Assembly: GCA_004353515.1 (NCBI GenBank)
Contig: SMNZ01000003.1
Span: 310,001-374,000 of the forward strand
Direction of reading: 5' to 3'
Length of the DNA: 64,000 nucleotides
Source of the DNA: Alteromonadaceae bacterium M269
Lineage (GTDB): Bacteria > Pseudomonadota > Gammaproteobacteria > Enterobacterales > Alteromonadaceae
Below are positions 17,666 through 26,728 of this stretch, piece by piece. The position numbers were made by a program, and so were the translations under genes. The notes beneath the pieces were generated by a model. It saw only the letters and a list, made by a program, of their open reading frames with translations, did no database searches and was not told where the DNA came from. The stretch's first letter is position 1, and each line of letters starts with the position of its first letter.

Positions 17666-18307
17666 ATGAAGACAGCCGAAAAAATACTACTGACTGCACT
17701 TGAGCTGTTTAATTCTAATGGTGAATCTGGCGTAACATCCGTTGATATTGCCCTTGAACTCGATATTAGTCCAGGTAATTTATATTACCATTTTAAAGGG
17801 AAAGAGATTATAGTATCGGCTTTGTTTGAGATGTACCGCGAACGCATGGAGTCAATTCTGAACTCTCGTGAAGCGGGCGACATTAATATTCAGGATTTTT
17901 TCTATTATCTGCTTCTTATCTTGCAGCAATCGCACCTTTTTCGTTTCCTTTATCGTAGCCCTTCAGATATCGCAGAAAAATATCCTGAAGTGAGCCGTGG
18001 TTTTCAAAAACTGATGAAGACAAAAGAGGACACTCTAAGACGGCTATTCGTTTATTTTGTTGACGAGGGGGTCTTGGAGATAGCCGATAATAAGCGGGAA
18101 TCTATCATCACCCTTGTTGGATTGGTGTTTACACAAGCACCGAGTTACTATCTTCTTAAGGGTGATAATATTAATGACGAACGGTATATCAATGACAGCT
18201 TAAAAATGGTGCTTTTTACTCTGCAGCCTTACTTTGTCGCAAGTGAAACGAATGATGCACTGATGTTGGATATTGATGATTGGTTGAATGACAAAGGGGA
18301 AAGTTAG
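17666..18307 (+). CDS. TetR-family regulator overlapping the WS/DGAT gene
   Basis: 213 residues. Helix-turn-helix block (ALELDISPGNLYYHFKGKE, about 28-46) is a clear TetR signature; the C-terminal half is helical and ends in an acidic tail. Its stop shares one base with the GTG start of the acyltransferase, so the two are translationally coupled. Most likely it senses an acyl compound and controls its own operon (inference). AAGGA lies ten bases before the ATG. Confidence 0.86.
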   Translation: MKTAEKILLTALELFNSNGESGVTSVDIALELDISPGNLYYHFKGKEIIVSALFEMYRERMESILNSREAGDINIQDFFYYLLLILQQSHLFRFLYRSPSDIAEKYPEVSRGFQKLMKTKEDTLRRLFVYFVDEGVLEIADNKRESIITLVGLVFTQAPSYYLLKGDNINDERYINDSLKMVLFTLQPYFVASETNDALMLDIDDWLNDKGES

Positions 18308-19809
18308 TGGCAAAGAAATTATCATTTTTTGATAAAGCATTCTGGATAACAGAAACAGTTCATAACCCCAAACATGTCGCCAGCCTTCAGATTCTGACCC
18401 TCCCCGAAAATGCCGGTGACGATTATCTCGATAACCTAGTCGCTGAAATGCGAAGTTTTGATAAACCAGTCTACCCCTTTGGCAGTAAAGTAAAAGCATT
18501 CCTAGGTTATCCATTAGCTCTCGTGCCAGCAGAGATGGATATGGAGTATCACGTTCAGCTCCATGAGATTGAGGATGTCAGTGACATGCAATCCTTGCAC
18601 GAATATGCTGCGACCTTGCATGAAACACAACTCGATAGAACGAAGCCATTGTGGCAGTTCACCGTGATTAAAAGTAAGAAAGGAAGGGATTTCTGTATTT
18701 ACGTTAAAATCCATCACATGATTGGTGATGGCGCGACTATGGTGCGTTGGTTACAAGCGGGTTATTTGGAAGAGCCCGACAGTGAAAAGTTTCGGCCCGT
18801 TTGGGCCAAGCGACGCAAAAGGAGCGCGCGAACTAAACGCAGTAAAGTCAATAGTATTTTAACTGGGCTTTGGGAATCGATTATCACGATCAAGGATATT
18901 CTCTGGGTATTTGTCCGTTTGTTGTTTAAAGCTATCAGGCTTAATCGACACTATATGCCAATTCCCTTTACAGGAACTCGAACTGTGCTGACGGGGCAGG
19001 TTAAACAAGGTCGCGTGATATCCACTTGTGATCTCGATTTTGATCGAGTTCAGGCGCTTTCGAGGCGCAGCAGAGCTACAGTGAATGAAGTCTTACTATG
19101 CTGCTTTGATATAGGCACGCATCGCTTTTTAATGGACTACGGTCATAGCTTTAAACGGCCTTTGTATACCAATATGCCAATTAACCTGCGTAAGCCCGGG
19201 GAAGAAACTGGCGGGAACCAAATTGCTATTGTCCCAGTTAAGTTGGCACACGGTTCAAATGATCCTTATCTAAGACTAAGACAGATCATTGAAAACCATC
19301 GCATTGTTAAGAATGCTGCCAAGAAGGCAACACCTTCGGCATTCAGTTATTACACCGTCATCATTCAGACTTTTGCGTTGATTTTTGAGCAGTTGCATAT
19401 AACCGATTGGATGAAACCAATCGCTAATATTTTAATTTCTAATGTGCCAGGGCCTAAACAGGCACGTTACTTAAAAGAAAGTCGATTAAAGGCAATCTAT
19501 CCTATTTCCACTATTACTCCGGGTGGTGGCGTTAACATCACACTACTGACTTATGACAAGACAGCTAATATCGGTATTGTGGCTTGTAATAGGCATATTA
19601 AGTCGCTGGAGCCCATGGCCGATTACTTCGTTGAAGCTTTTGACATGTTAGAGCAGTGCATCGATAACCCAGATCTCAATATTGAAGATATTGGTGAGAA
19701 AATCGATGAAGTCGATAAGGCGATAGTATTGGACGCACCAGATGAAGAACAAATGGGATTGGATTCGCTCATTGAGGAAGAAGAGGAACATGCATCCGTT
19801 CCTCATTAA
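18307..19809 (+). CDS. wax ester synthase / diacylglycerol acyltransferase (WS/DGAT)
   Basis: Uses acyl-CoA to esterify fatty alcohols (wax ester) or diacylglycerol (triacylglycerol) at the membrane-cytoplasm face. 500 residues, slightly longer than the ~460 of Acinetobacter AtfA. The catalytic motif HHxxxDG is HHMIGDG at 136-142. Other family marks: FWITET near the start, PLWQF, the central PINLRKPGEETGGNQIA and the later ISNVPGP. GTG start overlapping the tetR stop. The last ~30 residues are unusually acidic. Confidence 0.9.
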   Translation: MAKKLSFFDKAFWITETVHNPKHVASLQILTLPENAGDDYLDNLVAEMRSFDKPVYPFGSKVKAFLGYPLALVPAEMDMEYHVQLHEIEDVSDMQSLHEYAATLHETQLDRTKPLWQFTVIKSKKGRDFCIYVKIHHMIGDGATMVRWLQAGYLEEPDSEKFRPVWAKRRKRSARTKRSKVNSILTGLWESIITIKDILWVFVRLLFKAIRLNRHYMPIPFTGTRTVLTGQVKQGRVISTCDLDFDRVQALSRRSRATVNEVLLCCFDIGTHRFLMDYGHSFKRPLYTNMPINLRKPGEETGGNQIAIVPVKLAHGSNDPYLRLRQIIENHRIVKNAAKKATPSAFSYYTVIIQTFALIFEQLHITDWMKPIANILISNVPGPKQARYLKESRLKAIYPISTITPGGGVNITLLTYDKTANIGIVACNRHIKSLEPMADYFVEAFDMLEQCIDNPDLNIEDIGEKIDEVDKAIVLDAPDEEQMGLDSLIEEEEEHASVPH

Positions 19810-19825
19810 CCAATTAAACGGGTGA

Positions 19826-20302
19826 CTATTCGGTTGGCTCAGCGATGAGCTTAGCGATTTCGGCGCCCAATTTAATGTCTTCAATCATGCCAAAGTAGTG
19901 GGCTTTTAACTGTCCTTGTTTATCTATTAGTAGGGTTGTTGGTGTTCCTCGCATGTTGTACAGATTCATTGTTTGAGGAATCGGTGTGCCAACCCCTGGC
20001 TTATCGATAGCAACTGGGAAATTAATTTTATACTCATGCATAAAAGCCGTGAGTGTTTCCCTCTGCATTGCTTCATGATGTTCGAATACTGTGTGTATGC
20101 CGAGTACTGCAAGGTCTGATTCAGGAAAGTGACTTCTTACCTTTTTGATTTGTGGAATCGCATGTGAAACACAGCCAGGGCATAAGAGCTGGAACGCTTC
20201 AACAAGTATGACTTTTCCTCGTAATGACTGAAGGGACAAGTCTTGGTTGGCACCTATCCATTCCTGTACGATAAGTTCAGGGGCTGTATTATCAGTTGTC
20301 AT
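19826..20302 (-). CDS. TlpA-like redoxin domain protein
   Basis: 158 residues with a thioredoxin fold: active site CPGC at 41-44 preceded by KVILVEAFQLL, and a cis-proline in GTPTTLLID. The HTVFEHHEAM segment resembles AhpC/TSA-type redoxins. No signal peptide, so a cytoplasmic thiol reductase or peroxidase is likely. It lies 44 bases downstream of the MOSC gene on the same strand and converges on the WS/DGAT gene. Confidence 0.8.
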   Translation of the reverse strand: MTTDNTAPELIVQEWIGANQDLSLQSLRGKVILVEAFQLLCPGCVSHAIPQIKKVRSHFPESDLAVLGIHTVFEHHEAMQRETLTAFMHEYKINFPVAIDKPGVGTPIPQTMNLYNMRGTPTTLLIDKQGQLKAHYFGMIEDIKLGAEIAKLIAEPTE

Positions 20303-20346
20303 GAATTGCTCCTATTGAGTGATTTTATATCTGTGACCAATGATGC

Positions 20347-21072
20347 TTAGCTTTCTGGGGTATAAAAGAGTCGCCTGGACCAATCTTCCACGGCACCATT
20401 TTCCAAACGTTTTGTGAGACTTGCTCGACATGTCTTTCCCAGGTATTCAAGTCCGGCTATGCCTTCGAGTAAGGAACTGTTTAGGGGATCGATATACATG
20501 AGGTGATTAAGGGTTTGGATAGACCAACGAGATTGCAATCTCTCTAATAAATTGAGATTGTCGCCCTGTTTAACAACTCCTTCCTGTAAAACTCGGCAAT
20601 ACCAACCTGTTCTTCCATTTTCCTGAATGCTTGTAGACATCTGCTCGTAATCGAAACGAAAATTCAGTTTCCAACAAGGCTGCCTATTTTGTGATACTTG
20701 AATTACGGCTTCGCCAAGCTGGAAAATATCACCAATGAAAATGTCCTTTTCTTCGACTGTGTTGAGTGTGATGTTTTCACCAAATGCTCCAGGCTTGAGA
20801 AGATCAGAATGAATTATGTTTTCTCGTTTCCAAGCACTATAGTTTTTACCTGCGTAGAAGTGGACAGCCTTCTCAGGGCCTCCGTGATGTCGTGTATCAG
20901 CATGCTCATTGCCTTCAAAACCGTTTTCACCTAAGAAAATGGAAGAACTAACGATGTCTTTAGCGATAGCGCTAAAGACATCAGTGTTAGGTATTTTGCG
21001 AGCTTTTCCAACGCGTATGCTGTGAATGGACTCGGAGATTAACGTATTCATTGGCAGAATTTTTGAAATCAT
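20347..21072 (-). CDS. MOSC-domain protein (YiiM-like)
   Basis: 241 residues. MOSC features: GGPEKAVHFYAG, GAFGENIT, GDIFQLGEAVIQVSQNRQPC with the conserved cysteine of the domain. E. coli YiiM, a close relative, is a molybdenum-dependent reductase of N-hydroxylated compounds; that activity here is inferred. A second in-frame ATG follows at 21051 and neither start has a clear ribosome-binding site. The 21074-21088 palindrome abuts the first ATG, so the divergent MarR protein may regulate it. Confidence 0.82.
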   Translation of the reverse strand: MISKILPMNTLISESIHSIRVGKARKIPNTDVFSAIAKDIVSSSIFLGENGFEGNEHADTRHHGGPEKAVHFYAGKNYSAWKRENIIHSDLLKPGAFGENITLNTVEEKDIFIGDIFQLGEAVIQVSQNRQPCWKLNFRFDYEQMSTSIQENGRTGWYCRVLQEGVVKQGDNLNLLERLQSRWSIQTLNHLMYIDPLNSSLLEGIAGLEYLGKTCRASLTKRLENGAVEDWSRRLFYTPES

Positions 21073-21073
21073 T

Positions 21074-21088
21074 GTATCGATGCGATAC
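21074..21088. promoter_or_regulatory. palindromic operator candidate between MOSC and marR genes
   Basis: GTATCG-ATG-CGATAC, a perfect six-base inverted repeat directly before the MOSC gene and about 100 bases before marR. Position and size suit a MarR dimer; binding is inferred. Confidence 0.45.
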
Positions 21089-21186
21089 TATGCTAATGGG
21101 GCGCCATTATTCTGTCAATGTTAATTAGGATATATGGTATAAAGTTGCCATCGGCCGAAGCCAATTTCCGAGTTGAAGTAAGATAG

Positions 21187-21756
21187 ATGAATAAAGAAAA
21201 CGAAATTTATACATTGATAGAACGAATAGGTAATTTGCTCAAAGCGGAGAGCCGAGCTAAAGGAGCCGAGCTAGGACTGCAAGCAGTGCAGCAGGATACT
21301 TTGTATTACCTATCAATATGTAATCGTTACTCTGATCATTTATTAGCGTTGACTAAATTCTTAGGATTGACCAAAGGAACCGTGGCACAGACGGTAAAAA
21401 TAGTCGAAAAGAAAGGCTTGGTTACCAAAGAAAAAGACGCCGTTGATAAACGTATGTCTCACCTGATACTGACAGAAGAGGGGAGGCAACATATTGAAAA
21501 CTCGGCACCGCCAGATAACTTTATTTCAACGATTGGCTCACTGTCTGAAAAACAAAAGGGCGAATTCTTATCACAGTTGAGAACTTGCTTAATGACTTAC
21601 CAAAACTTTAATCAAGTTAATGGCTTTGGTGTGTGCCAGTCTTGTACTTACAACATGACGACCGAAGATGGTTTTCAATGTGGCTTAACGAAAGAAAAAC
21701 TGTCCGAGAGTGATGTACAAAAAATTTGCGTAGAGTTTGAGCCTTCGCTAGCTTAG
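21187..21756 (+). CDS. MarR-family regulator with C-terminal cysteine cluster
   Basis: 189 residues. Residues 1-135 are a MarR winged helix (TKFLGLTKGTVAQTVKIVEK, then KEKDAVDKRMSHLILTEEG, the wing). The last ~40 residues add Cys150-x2-Cys153-x11-Cys165-x15-Cys181 around QSCTYN and FQCGLTKEKL. That spacing suggests a bound metal or iron-sulphur cluster, or a redox switch. It diverges from the MOSC/redoxin genes. Confidence 0.85.
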   Translation: MNKENEIYTLIERIGNLLKAESRAKGAELGLQAVQQDTLYYLSICNRYSDHLLALTKFLGLTKGTVAQTVKIVEKKGLVTKEKDAVDKRMSHLILTEEGRQHIENSAPPDNFISTIGSLSEKQKGEFLSQLRTCLMTYQNFNQVNGFGVCQSCTYNMTTEDGFQCGLTKEKLSESDVQKICVEFEPSLA

Positions 21757-21847
21757 TCTTTGTTAGGCGTTTAGCGAGTCATTGTTCTTAGCAGGTTTGT
21801 ATTGCCTGAGCGTTCGTATAATGCAGCTACGAGTCGAGGCTTTAGCC

Positions 21848-22393
21848 ATGCAAATGAAAATTTCTGCTTTAATTCAAGATATATTTTTGACTCAAACCAG
21901 TGTAAGGGAATTACCAAAGAAGTATTGTTTACTTCGTCAGGGAGATACGAGTCAGCACGCTTATTTTGTAAAGTCAGGCTGCTTAAGGATGTGGTATAAC
22001 GACCATGGTGATGATATCACCGTTAAGTTTTTCACATCGGGTGATGTAGTTTCTTCGCTCGAAAGCTTCTATCAAGAGATACCTAGTATATTCGGTATTG
22101 AAGCCGTTATCCCTTCGACTGTAATGTCGGTAGATAAAGCGACATTTAAAAAGTACGCTACTGAATCTTCAGCTTTTAACCAAGAAATGTTAGCCGTAGC
22201 GGTTGCTTGTATGGCTGACTATCAAAACTTGTTTTTAAATCGAATTATGAAAAGCCCTGAAGATCGTTTTCAGCTGCTCATGGAACTAAACCCCGAGTTG
22301 TTTGATATTGTTCCGCATCATTACATTGCTTCTTATCTTGGTATTACGCCTGTATCACTAAGTCGTATTCGAAAAAGAATCAGTGATTATTAA
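21848..22393 (+). CDS. Crp/Fnr-type cyclic-nucleotide-binding-domain regulator
   Basis: 181 residues from ATG 21848, chosen because GAGG lies eight bases before it; the frame is open further upstream but without a site as good. The cNMP-type beta-roll is clear (LLRQGDTSQHAYFVKSGCLR, then VKFFTSGDVVSSL). The C terminus carries a short winged helix (HHYIASYLGITPVSLSRIRKR). No Fnr-type cysteine cluster and no obvious cAMP-binding arginine motif, so the ligand is unknown. Starts about 90 bases after marR. Confidence 0.82.
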   Translation: MQMKISALIQDIFLTQTSVRELPKKYCLLRQGDTSQHAYFVKSGCLRMWYNDHGDDITVKFFTSGDVVSSLESFYQEIPSIFGIEAVIPSTVMSVDKATFKKYATESSAFNQEMLAVAVACMADYQNLFLNRIMKSPEDRFQLLMELNPELFDIVPHHYIASYLGITPVSLSRIRKRISDY

Positions 22394-22465
22394 CATTTGT
22401 TAATGCCGGTTCCTTCCAGTTTAAATAAGCTCTTTCATAGTTATCCCTAGATAAAAAGGCGAATT

Positions 22466-22861
22466 ATGAAGTATTTAGCGGGGCGGATTTTTCTGCTTTT
22501 GGGTGTTATTTGTGGCTTGGTAAGCTTTTGGTTCACATTAGAATTCACATGGAATACCGACTTTCAAGCAACCAACCTCGAGATAGGGCCTACACACTCT
22601 AATTACCACGCTTTTCGAGAAGCGTTGCTAGCGCTAGCCGTCAATTTATTAATGATTCGAGCGATCCTCAAAGCAGGAGGTCTTAAGTTTGAATTCTGGG
22701 CAACGACGATGTTCATGGCAGCGTTCTATTATGCCGGGTGGTGGTTAGCATGGCCTATTTGGGGGTATCACGCTCCTTACTTGAGCGCAGAGGTCAATCA
22801 CCTTGTTGCTACCATTGGTGGGTTAGTTGGCTTGTTATTGGTTAAGCCCCAAGCAGATTAG
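22466..22861 (+). CDS. hypothetical four-helix membrane protein
   Basis: 131 residues with about four hydrophobic segments (roughly 5-27, 50-68, 75-97, 108-127). No known family recognised. Lies 72 bases after the Crp-like gene on the same strand and could be its target or operon partner. Confidence 0.6.
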   Translation: MKYLAGRIFLLLGVICGLVSFWFTLEFTWNTDFQATNLEIGPTHSNYHAFREALLALAVNLLMIRAILKAGGLKFEFWATTMFMAAFYYAGWWLAWPIWGYHAPYLSAEVNHLVATIGGLVGLLLVKPQAD

Positions 22862-22868
22862 ACTTGGT

Positions 22869-23585
22869 TTAATCATGGAAGATAAAACGTAGCTCTCCAT
22901 TTTTTATGGCTACTTTTTCCCCTAATTCGATAAAGAGTGCTTGGTCCCATTCGCTGGGATCCATCTCGTAAGTCAAATCCTGACTACTGGCGTATTCTCT
23001 GACTCGTTGCTCTATCTCAGGTGTGTGGTAATCCAGAACTCGCTGCTTATTGCCTGAGATATAGAGTTTCAGATATTGCGTTAAGTCACTCATATTATTG
23101 CCACTAAGCAAGTTCATCGCCTTTAGCGTACCGCCCATCATGGCTGTTACAGGGGATGGAATTAGCTGCTTTAGGATGGATTGTCCGTCATTAATCAGTC
23201 CATACTCGTCTTTGATTAAAACGATTTCTTTAATATTAATGCTATCGATAGAAACGACTTTTGTTTCTTTGTTGTAGGCAGGGATCGCCAGTAGGTGAAT
23301 ATATAAATGTGCTCGATATAGAGGTGTGCCCATTGAATCCACCTTCAATTGGCCTTTAAGTTCTATCTTAAAGTGCTCTACATCGTAAGGCATACGCAAT
23401 GAGCCACCAGTGATAGAGAACTCACCATTACTGGCTGGAATATTGACTGGGAACTGAATAGGAAATTGTTGCCTCAGTAAGTCGTTCAATTCGGCCTCTG
23501 TGTAAACAACGTGTTTGAGCCGTTTAAAACGGATCATTAACTTAGCGAAAAGTATTTGCAGCTTTTCGCGCCAATCCTGACTCAA
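22869..23585 (-). CDS. hypothetical DUF1439/YceB-like protein
   Basis: 238 residues, mostly beta-strand pattern. The order of motifs (YTEAELNDLLRQQFP, then LKGQLKVD, HLLAIPAYNKETKVVSIDSI, and a C-terminal VAIKNGELRFIF) resembles YceB-type DUF1439 lipoproteins, which have a tubular lipid-binding fold. Unlike YceB it has no signal peptide or lipobox; its N terminus is basic. Function not known. Converges on the four-helix membrane gene. Confidence 0.55.
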   Translation of the reverse strand: MSQDWREKLQILFAKLMIRFKRLKHVVYTEAELNDLLRQQFPIQFPVNIPASNGEFSITGGSLRMPYDVEHFKIELKGQLKVDSMGTPLYRAHLYIHLLAIPAYNKETKVVSIDSINIKEIVLIKDEYGLINDGQSILKQLIPSPVTAMMGGTLKAMNLLSGNNMSDLTQYLKLYISGNKQRVLDYHTPEIEQRVREYASSQDLTYEMDPSEWDQALFIELGEKVAIKNGELRFIFHD

Positions 23586-24025
23586 TGATATTTCCCCTTA
23601 ACGTTAGAGCGTGTTGAACATAAATTATCTGTCAGGGTATATCCAGCAATTTCATGAATAAAGGCTAATAATATGGAGTAGGTCATATTTGATATTACGA
23701 GTGTTAAATTTACCTATGTTGAGATGCGGTGAGTTTGCGCATAATCAAATGCTAGGTGTAACTATTTGATTAACAAAAAGATAACAGAAAGACTCAGAAT
23801 TTTTAAAAATTTAGTCTCAGTTCGTTGCTGTTCTGGTAAAATACGCCTGGTAAGACGTCAGAGCAGTTGCTGTGTTTTAGTGTACTCAATAGATCTCAAA
23901 ATACGCCCAGGCCGTAATTAAGATAGCTTCCATGAGCATAGATATAACATGTGCATGAGAGGAATGAGAGAAGCTAACAACCTTGTAGTCTGCAAGATGA
24001 CGAGTATATGAATGTGTAGGTAGAT
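23586..24025. other. intergenic region upstream of the GMC oxidoreductase
   Basis: About 440 bases between divergent genes. It holds a solo half-copy TTAGAGCGTGTTGA (23603-23616) of the inverted-repeat family end, and a ten-base direct repeat AAAATACGCC at 23838-23847 and 23898-23907, sixty bases apart, possibly regulator sites for the GMC gene. No small ORF with support. Confidence 0.4.
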
Positions 24026-25630
24026 ATGTCTCAAGAAAAGTTTGATTATGTCATCGTTGGCGGTGGTTCAGCGGGTTTAACATTAGCGTCTCGGTTGACC
24101 GAAGATGCGTCTATTTCTGTCTGTTTGCTTGAAGCAGGTGGACCTGACAAAAATCTACTTATTCATATTCCATTTGGCTTATCACTTCTTTCACGGTTAG
24201 CGAATCTAGGTTGGGGTTATGACACTGAACCGCAAGCTGAGCTCGACAATAGGCAGCTATACATCCCCAGAGGGAAAACGCTAGGTGGTTCTAGCTCCAT
24301 TAATGCCATGTGCTATATTCGCGGAGTTAAGCAAGACTACGACAGCTGGGCTGCTGGTGGCGCAATGGGGTGGGACTGGGACTCCGTACTACCTTATTTC
24401 AAGAAGTCAGAAGATCAAGAGCGTGGAGAGAGTGAACTACACGGCGTTGGCGGACCTTTGTCGGTTAATGATTTACGTTATGTAAATCCAATGTCTCGCG
24501 TTTTTATCAAAGCACGCGAAGCGCTAGGGTTAGCCGAAGTTGATGACTTTAATGGCAAAGAAAGACGAGGCCTAGGTGTTTATCAAGTCACTCAAAGAGA
24601 CGGACAGCGTTGTTCAACAGCGAAAGGCTACTTATCACTTGCTAAAGAACGCTCCAATCTGAAAGTCATTACGAGTGCCTTAGTTGAGAAAGTCATCCTA
24701 GAAGATAAGAAAGCTGTTGGTGTTAAATTCTCAGTTAATGGGCAGAGCCAAGAGGTTCATTGCCAACGAGAAGTTTTAGTTTGCGGTGGTGCTATTAACT
24801 CGCCGCAGGTATTGATGTTGTCTGGCATTGGCCCTAAAGAACACTTAAAAGAAAAAGGCATTGATGTTGAAGTTGATTTGCCGGGCGTTGGTCAGAATTT
24901 GCAGGACCATTTGGATGCTATTATTCAACATAGAACCAACGTAGCTGCTGGCTATGGTTTGGCTTTTAGAGCTATCCCTGGTTACATCAAAGCAGGGTTC
25001 CAATACCTATTTGGAAGAAAGGGAATGTTGAGTTCAAACATTGCCGAAGCGGGAGGTTTTGATAAAACCAAATACGCCAATGGTACGGAAGATATTCAAT
25101 ATCACTTTTTACCGGCTATTTTACATGATCATGGCAGAAAAACGGTTGCAGGTTTTGGTTATGGTTTACACATTTGTCACTTGTATCCAAAGAGCCGTGG
25201 AGAGATTCGATTAAGGTCGTCTAATCCAGCGGATATAGCGGTCATTGATCCACAGTTTTTGACTCATGAAGAAGATAGAAAGGTGATGGTTGAAGCGGTG
25301 AAACTTGGCCGCAAGATTCTAAACTCAAAAGAATTTGACCAATATAACTCAACCGAAATGCTGCCTGGTAAAGATGCGGAATCAGATGATGATATTCTTG
25401 CCTTTATACGCAAACGTGCAGAAACCATTTATCACCCTATTGGGACTTGTAAAATGGGAGCTGAAGATGATCCTACAGCTGTGGTTAACCCTCAACTTCA
25501 AGTTAAAGGTGTTGAAGGCTTAAGGGTTATTGATGCTTCGGTTATGCCTACCTTGATAGGCGGTAATACTAATGCACCTACCATTATGATTGCTGAACGA
25601 GCAGCAGACCTCATCAAAGAGAGTCATTAA
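24026..25630 (+). CDS. GMC-family FAD-dependent alcohol/choline dehydrogenase
   Basis: 534 residues. FAD-binding GGGSAG at 12-17, GMC signature 1 PRGKTLGGSSSINAMCYIRG, signature 2 GGAINSPQVLMLSGIGP, and the catalytic HPIGTCKMG and GGNTNAPTIM near the C terminus. Length and sequence fit the choline dehydrogenase / AlkJ-like alcohol dehydrogenase branch. No betaine-aldehyde dehydrogenase or alkane genes adjoin it, so an alcohol dehydrogenase linked to the respiratory chain is as likely as BetA. Confidence 0.88.
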   Translation: MSQEKFDYVIVGGGSAGLTLASRLTEDASISVCLLEAGGPDKNLLIHIPFGLSLLSRLANLGWGYDTEPQAELDNRQLYIPRGKTLGGSSSINAMCYIRGVKQDYDSWAAGGAMGWDWDSVLPYFKKSEDQERGESELHGVGGPLSVNDLRYVNPMSRVFIKAREALGLAEVDDFNGKERRGLGVYQVTQRDGQRCSTAKGYLSLAKERSNLKVITSALVEKVILEDKKAVGVKFSVNGQSQEVHCQREVLVCGGAINSPQVLMLSGIGPKEHLKEKGIDVEVDLPGVGQNLQDHLDAIIQHRTNVAAGYGLAFRAIPGYIKAGFQYLFGRKGMLSSNIAEAGGFDKTKYANGTEDIQYHFLPAILHDHGRKTVAGFGYGLHICHLYPKSRGEIRLRSSNPADIAVIDPQFLTHEEDRKVMVEAVKLGRKILNSKEFDQYNSTEMLPGKDAESDDDILAFIRKRAETIYHPIGTCKMGAEDDPTAVVNPQLQVKGVEGLRVIDASVMPTLIGGNTNAPTIMIAERAADLIKESH

Positions 25631-25799
25631 CACCCCCATTCTTGTCGATATTTTCTCTCCTCAGTACAGTTAGACTCTAAGGGGAGAGTAAATATAACCG
25701 TTAGCTATATCTTGTTACATAATTGAAACATAAATGATCAAGATATTGGCAATTAATGTGAAAACATGAAGGTCTAATACATTAGTCGTAATCACTTGG

Positions 25800-26651
25800 G
25801 TGAGAAGCGTTTTGTTATCTAGAGCTGTGTTTCCTTTCCTTTTTCTCATGCTTTGGTCGTCATTTTCCCAGGCCAAAGGGTATTGTGTTGAACAGTGGGC
25901 TTGTGTCGAAATAGATGGCCCACAATCCCATCCAGAGTTTTATCTGGTCAATAAGAAAGCATTTCCCATTACCATGACACTCACAGTTACTGCGAAGAAC
26001 TTGCGTAGTGAAGATATGATTGCTCGTCGATATGTAGAGACACGAGTACTAAATGGCAATGACCGTATTAAAGTTTTAGACCTTGAGCCTCAGCACGAGT
26101 CTCGTAGAAGCCATTATAACTATGCGTTTGATTGGGCGTTAGGGAATATGTATGCCGAACATAATGATGCCTATCGTTACCGGTTACCTTTCGGTGAATC
26201 AGCCAAATCTCGTCTTGTTCAAGGGTTTAATGGCAGTTTTAGTCATAGAGGCTCGTCGCGATATGCGGTTGATTTTGCAATGCCCGTAGGTACACCCGTT
26301 TTAGCTGCTCGCGATGGCGTCGTCATGGATGTTGTGGAGAAGCATAATCGTGGTGGTGCTAGCCGCCGTTACGCGCGTTATGCAAACTATGTCATTATTA
26401 TTCACGATGATGGTACAACCGGTGAGTATTATCATCTCCGTAAAAATGGCGCTGCCGTTGTCGTAGGCGATAAAGTTGAGGCAGGGGACCTGATTGGTTA
26501 TTCAGGTAATACTGGTTTTTCATCTCTTCCACACTTGCACTTTGCTGTTTATCGAGCAAAAAGTCATGGTAAGTTCGAGTCTGTTCCATTTCGCTTTGAA
26601 GGTGATGAACAGCGGCGCCCACGATTTGGTTATGGTAACCGGGCTAACTAA
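25800..26651 (+). CDS. secreted M23-family (LytM) peptidoglycan peptidase
   Basis: 283 residues with a signal peptide (cleavage near SQA/KG, residue 25). The C-terminal LytM domain has the zinc residues: His149 in SHRGSS, Asp158 in YAVDFAMP, His212 and the HLH at 245-247 (PHLHFAV). A catalytically competent endopeptidase acting on periplasmic peptidoglycan is therefore expected. GTG start; no strong ribosome-binding site is visible. Closed by a terminator shared with sodB. Confidence 0.87.
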   Translation: MRSVLLSRAVFPFLFLMLWSSFSQAKGYCVEQWACVEIDGPQSHPEFYLVNKKAFPITMTLTVTAKNLRSEDMIARRYVETRVLNGNDRIKVLDLEPQHESRRSHYNYAFDWALGNMYAEHNDAYRYRLPFGESAKSRLVQGFNGSFSHRGSSRYAVDFAMPVGTPVLAARDGVVMDVVEKHNRGGASRRYARYANYVIIIHDDGTTGEYYHLRKNGAAVVVGDKVEAGDLIGYSGNTGFSSLPHLHFAVYRAKSHGKFESVPFRFEGDEQRRPRFGYGNRAN

Positions 26652-26673
26652 GTTCCAGCCGCTAGCAGCCAAT

Positions 26674-26701
26674 AAAAAAGGCTCTATAAAGAGCCTTTTT
26701 T
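26674..26701. terminator. bidirectional terminator between M23 peptidase gene and sodB
   Basis: Stem AAAAAAGGCTC (26674-26684) / GAGCCTTTTTT (26691-26701), loop TATAAA. Confidence 0.92.
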
Positions 26702-26728
26702 GAATTTAGAGTTTGTATCTAGAATTTC

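Noticed and set aside
25655-25688. CTCTCC...GGAGAG as a terminator of the GMC gene
   Set aside because: Twenty-two-base loop and no T-run after the stem.
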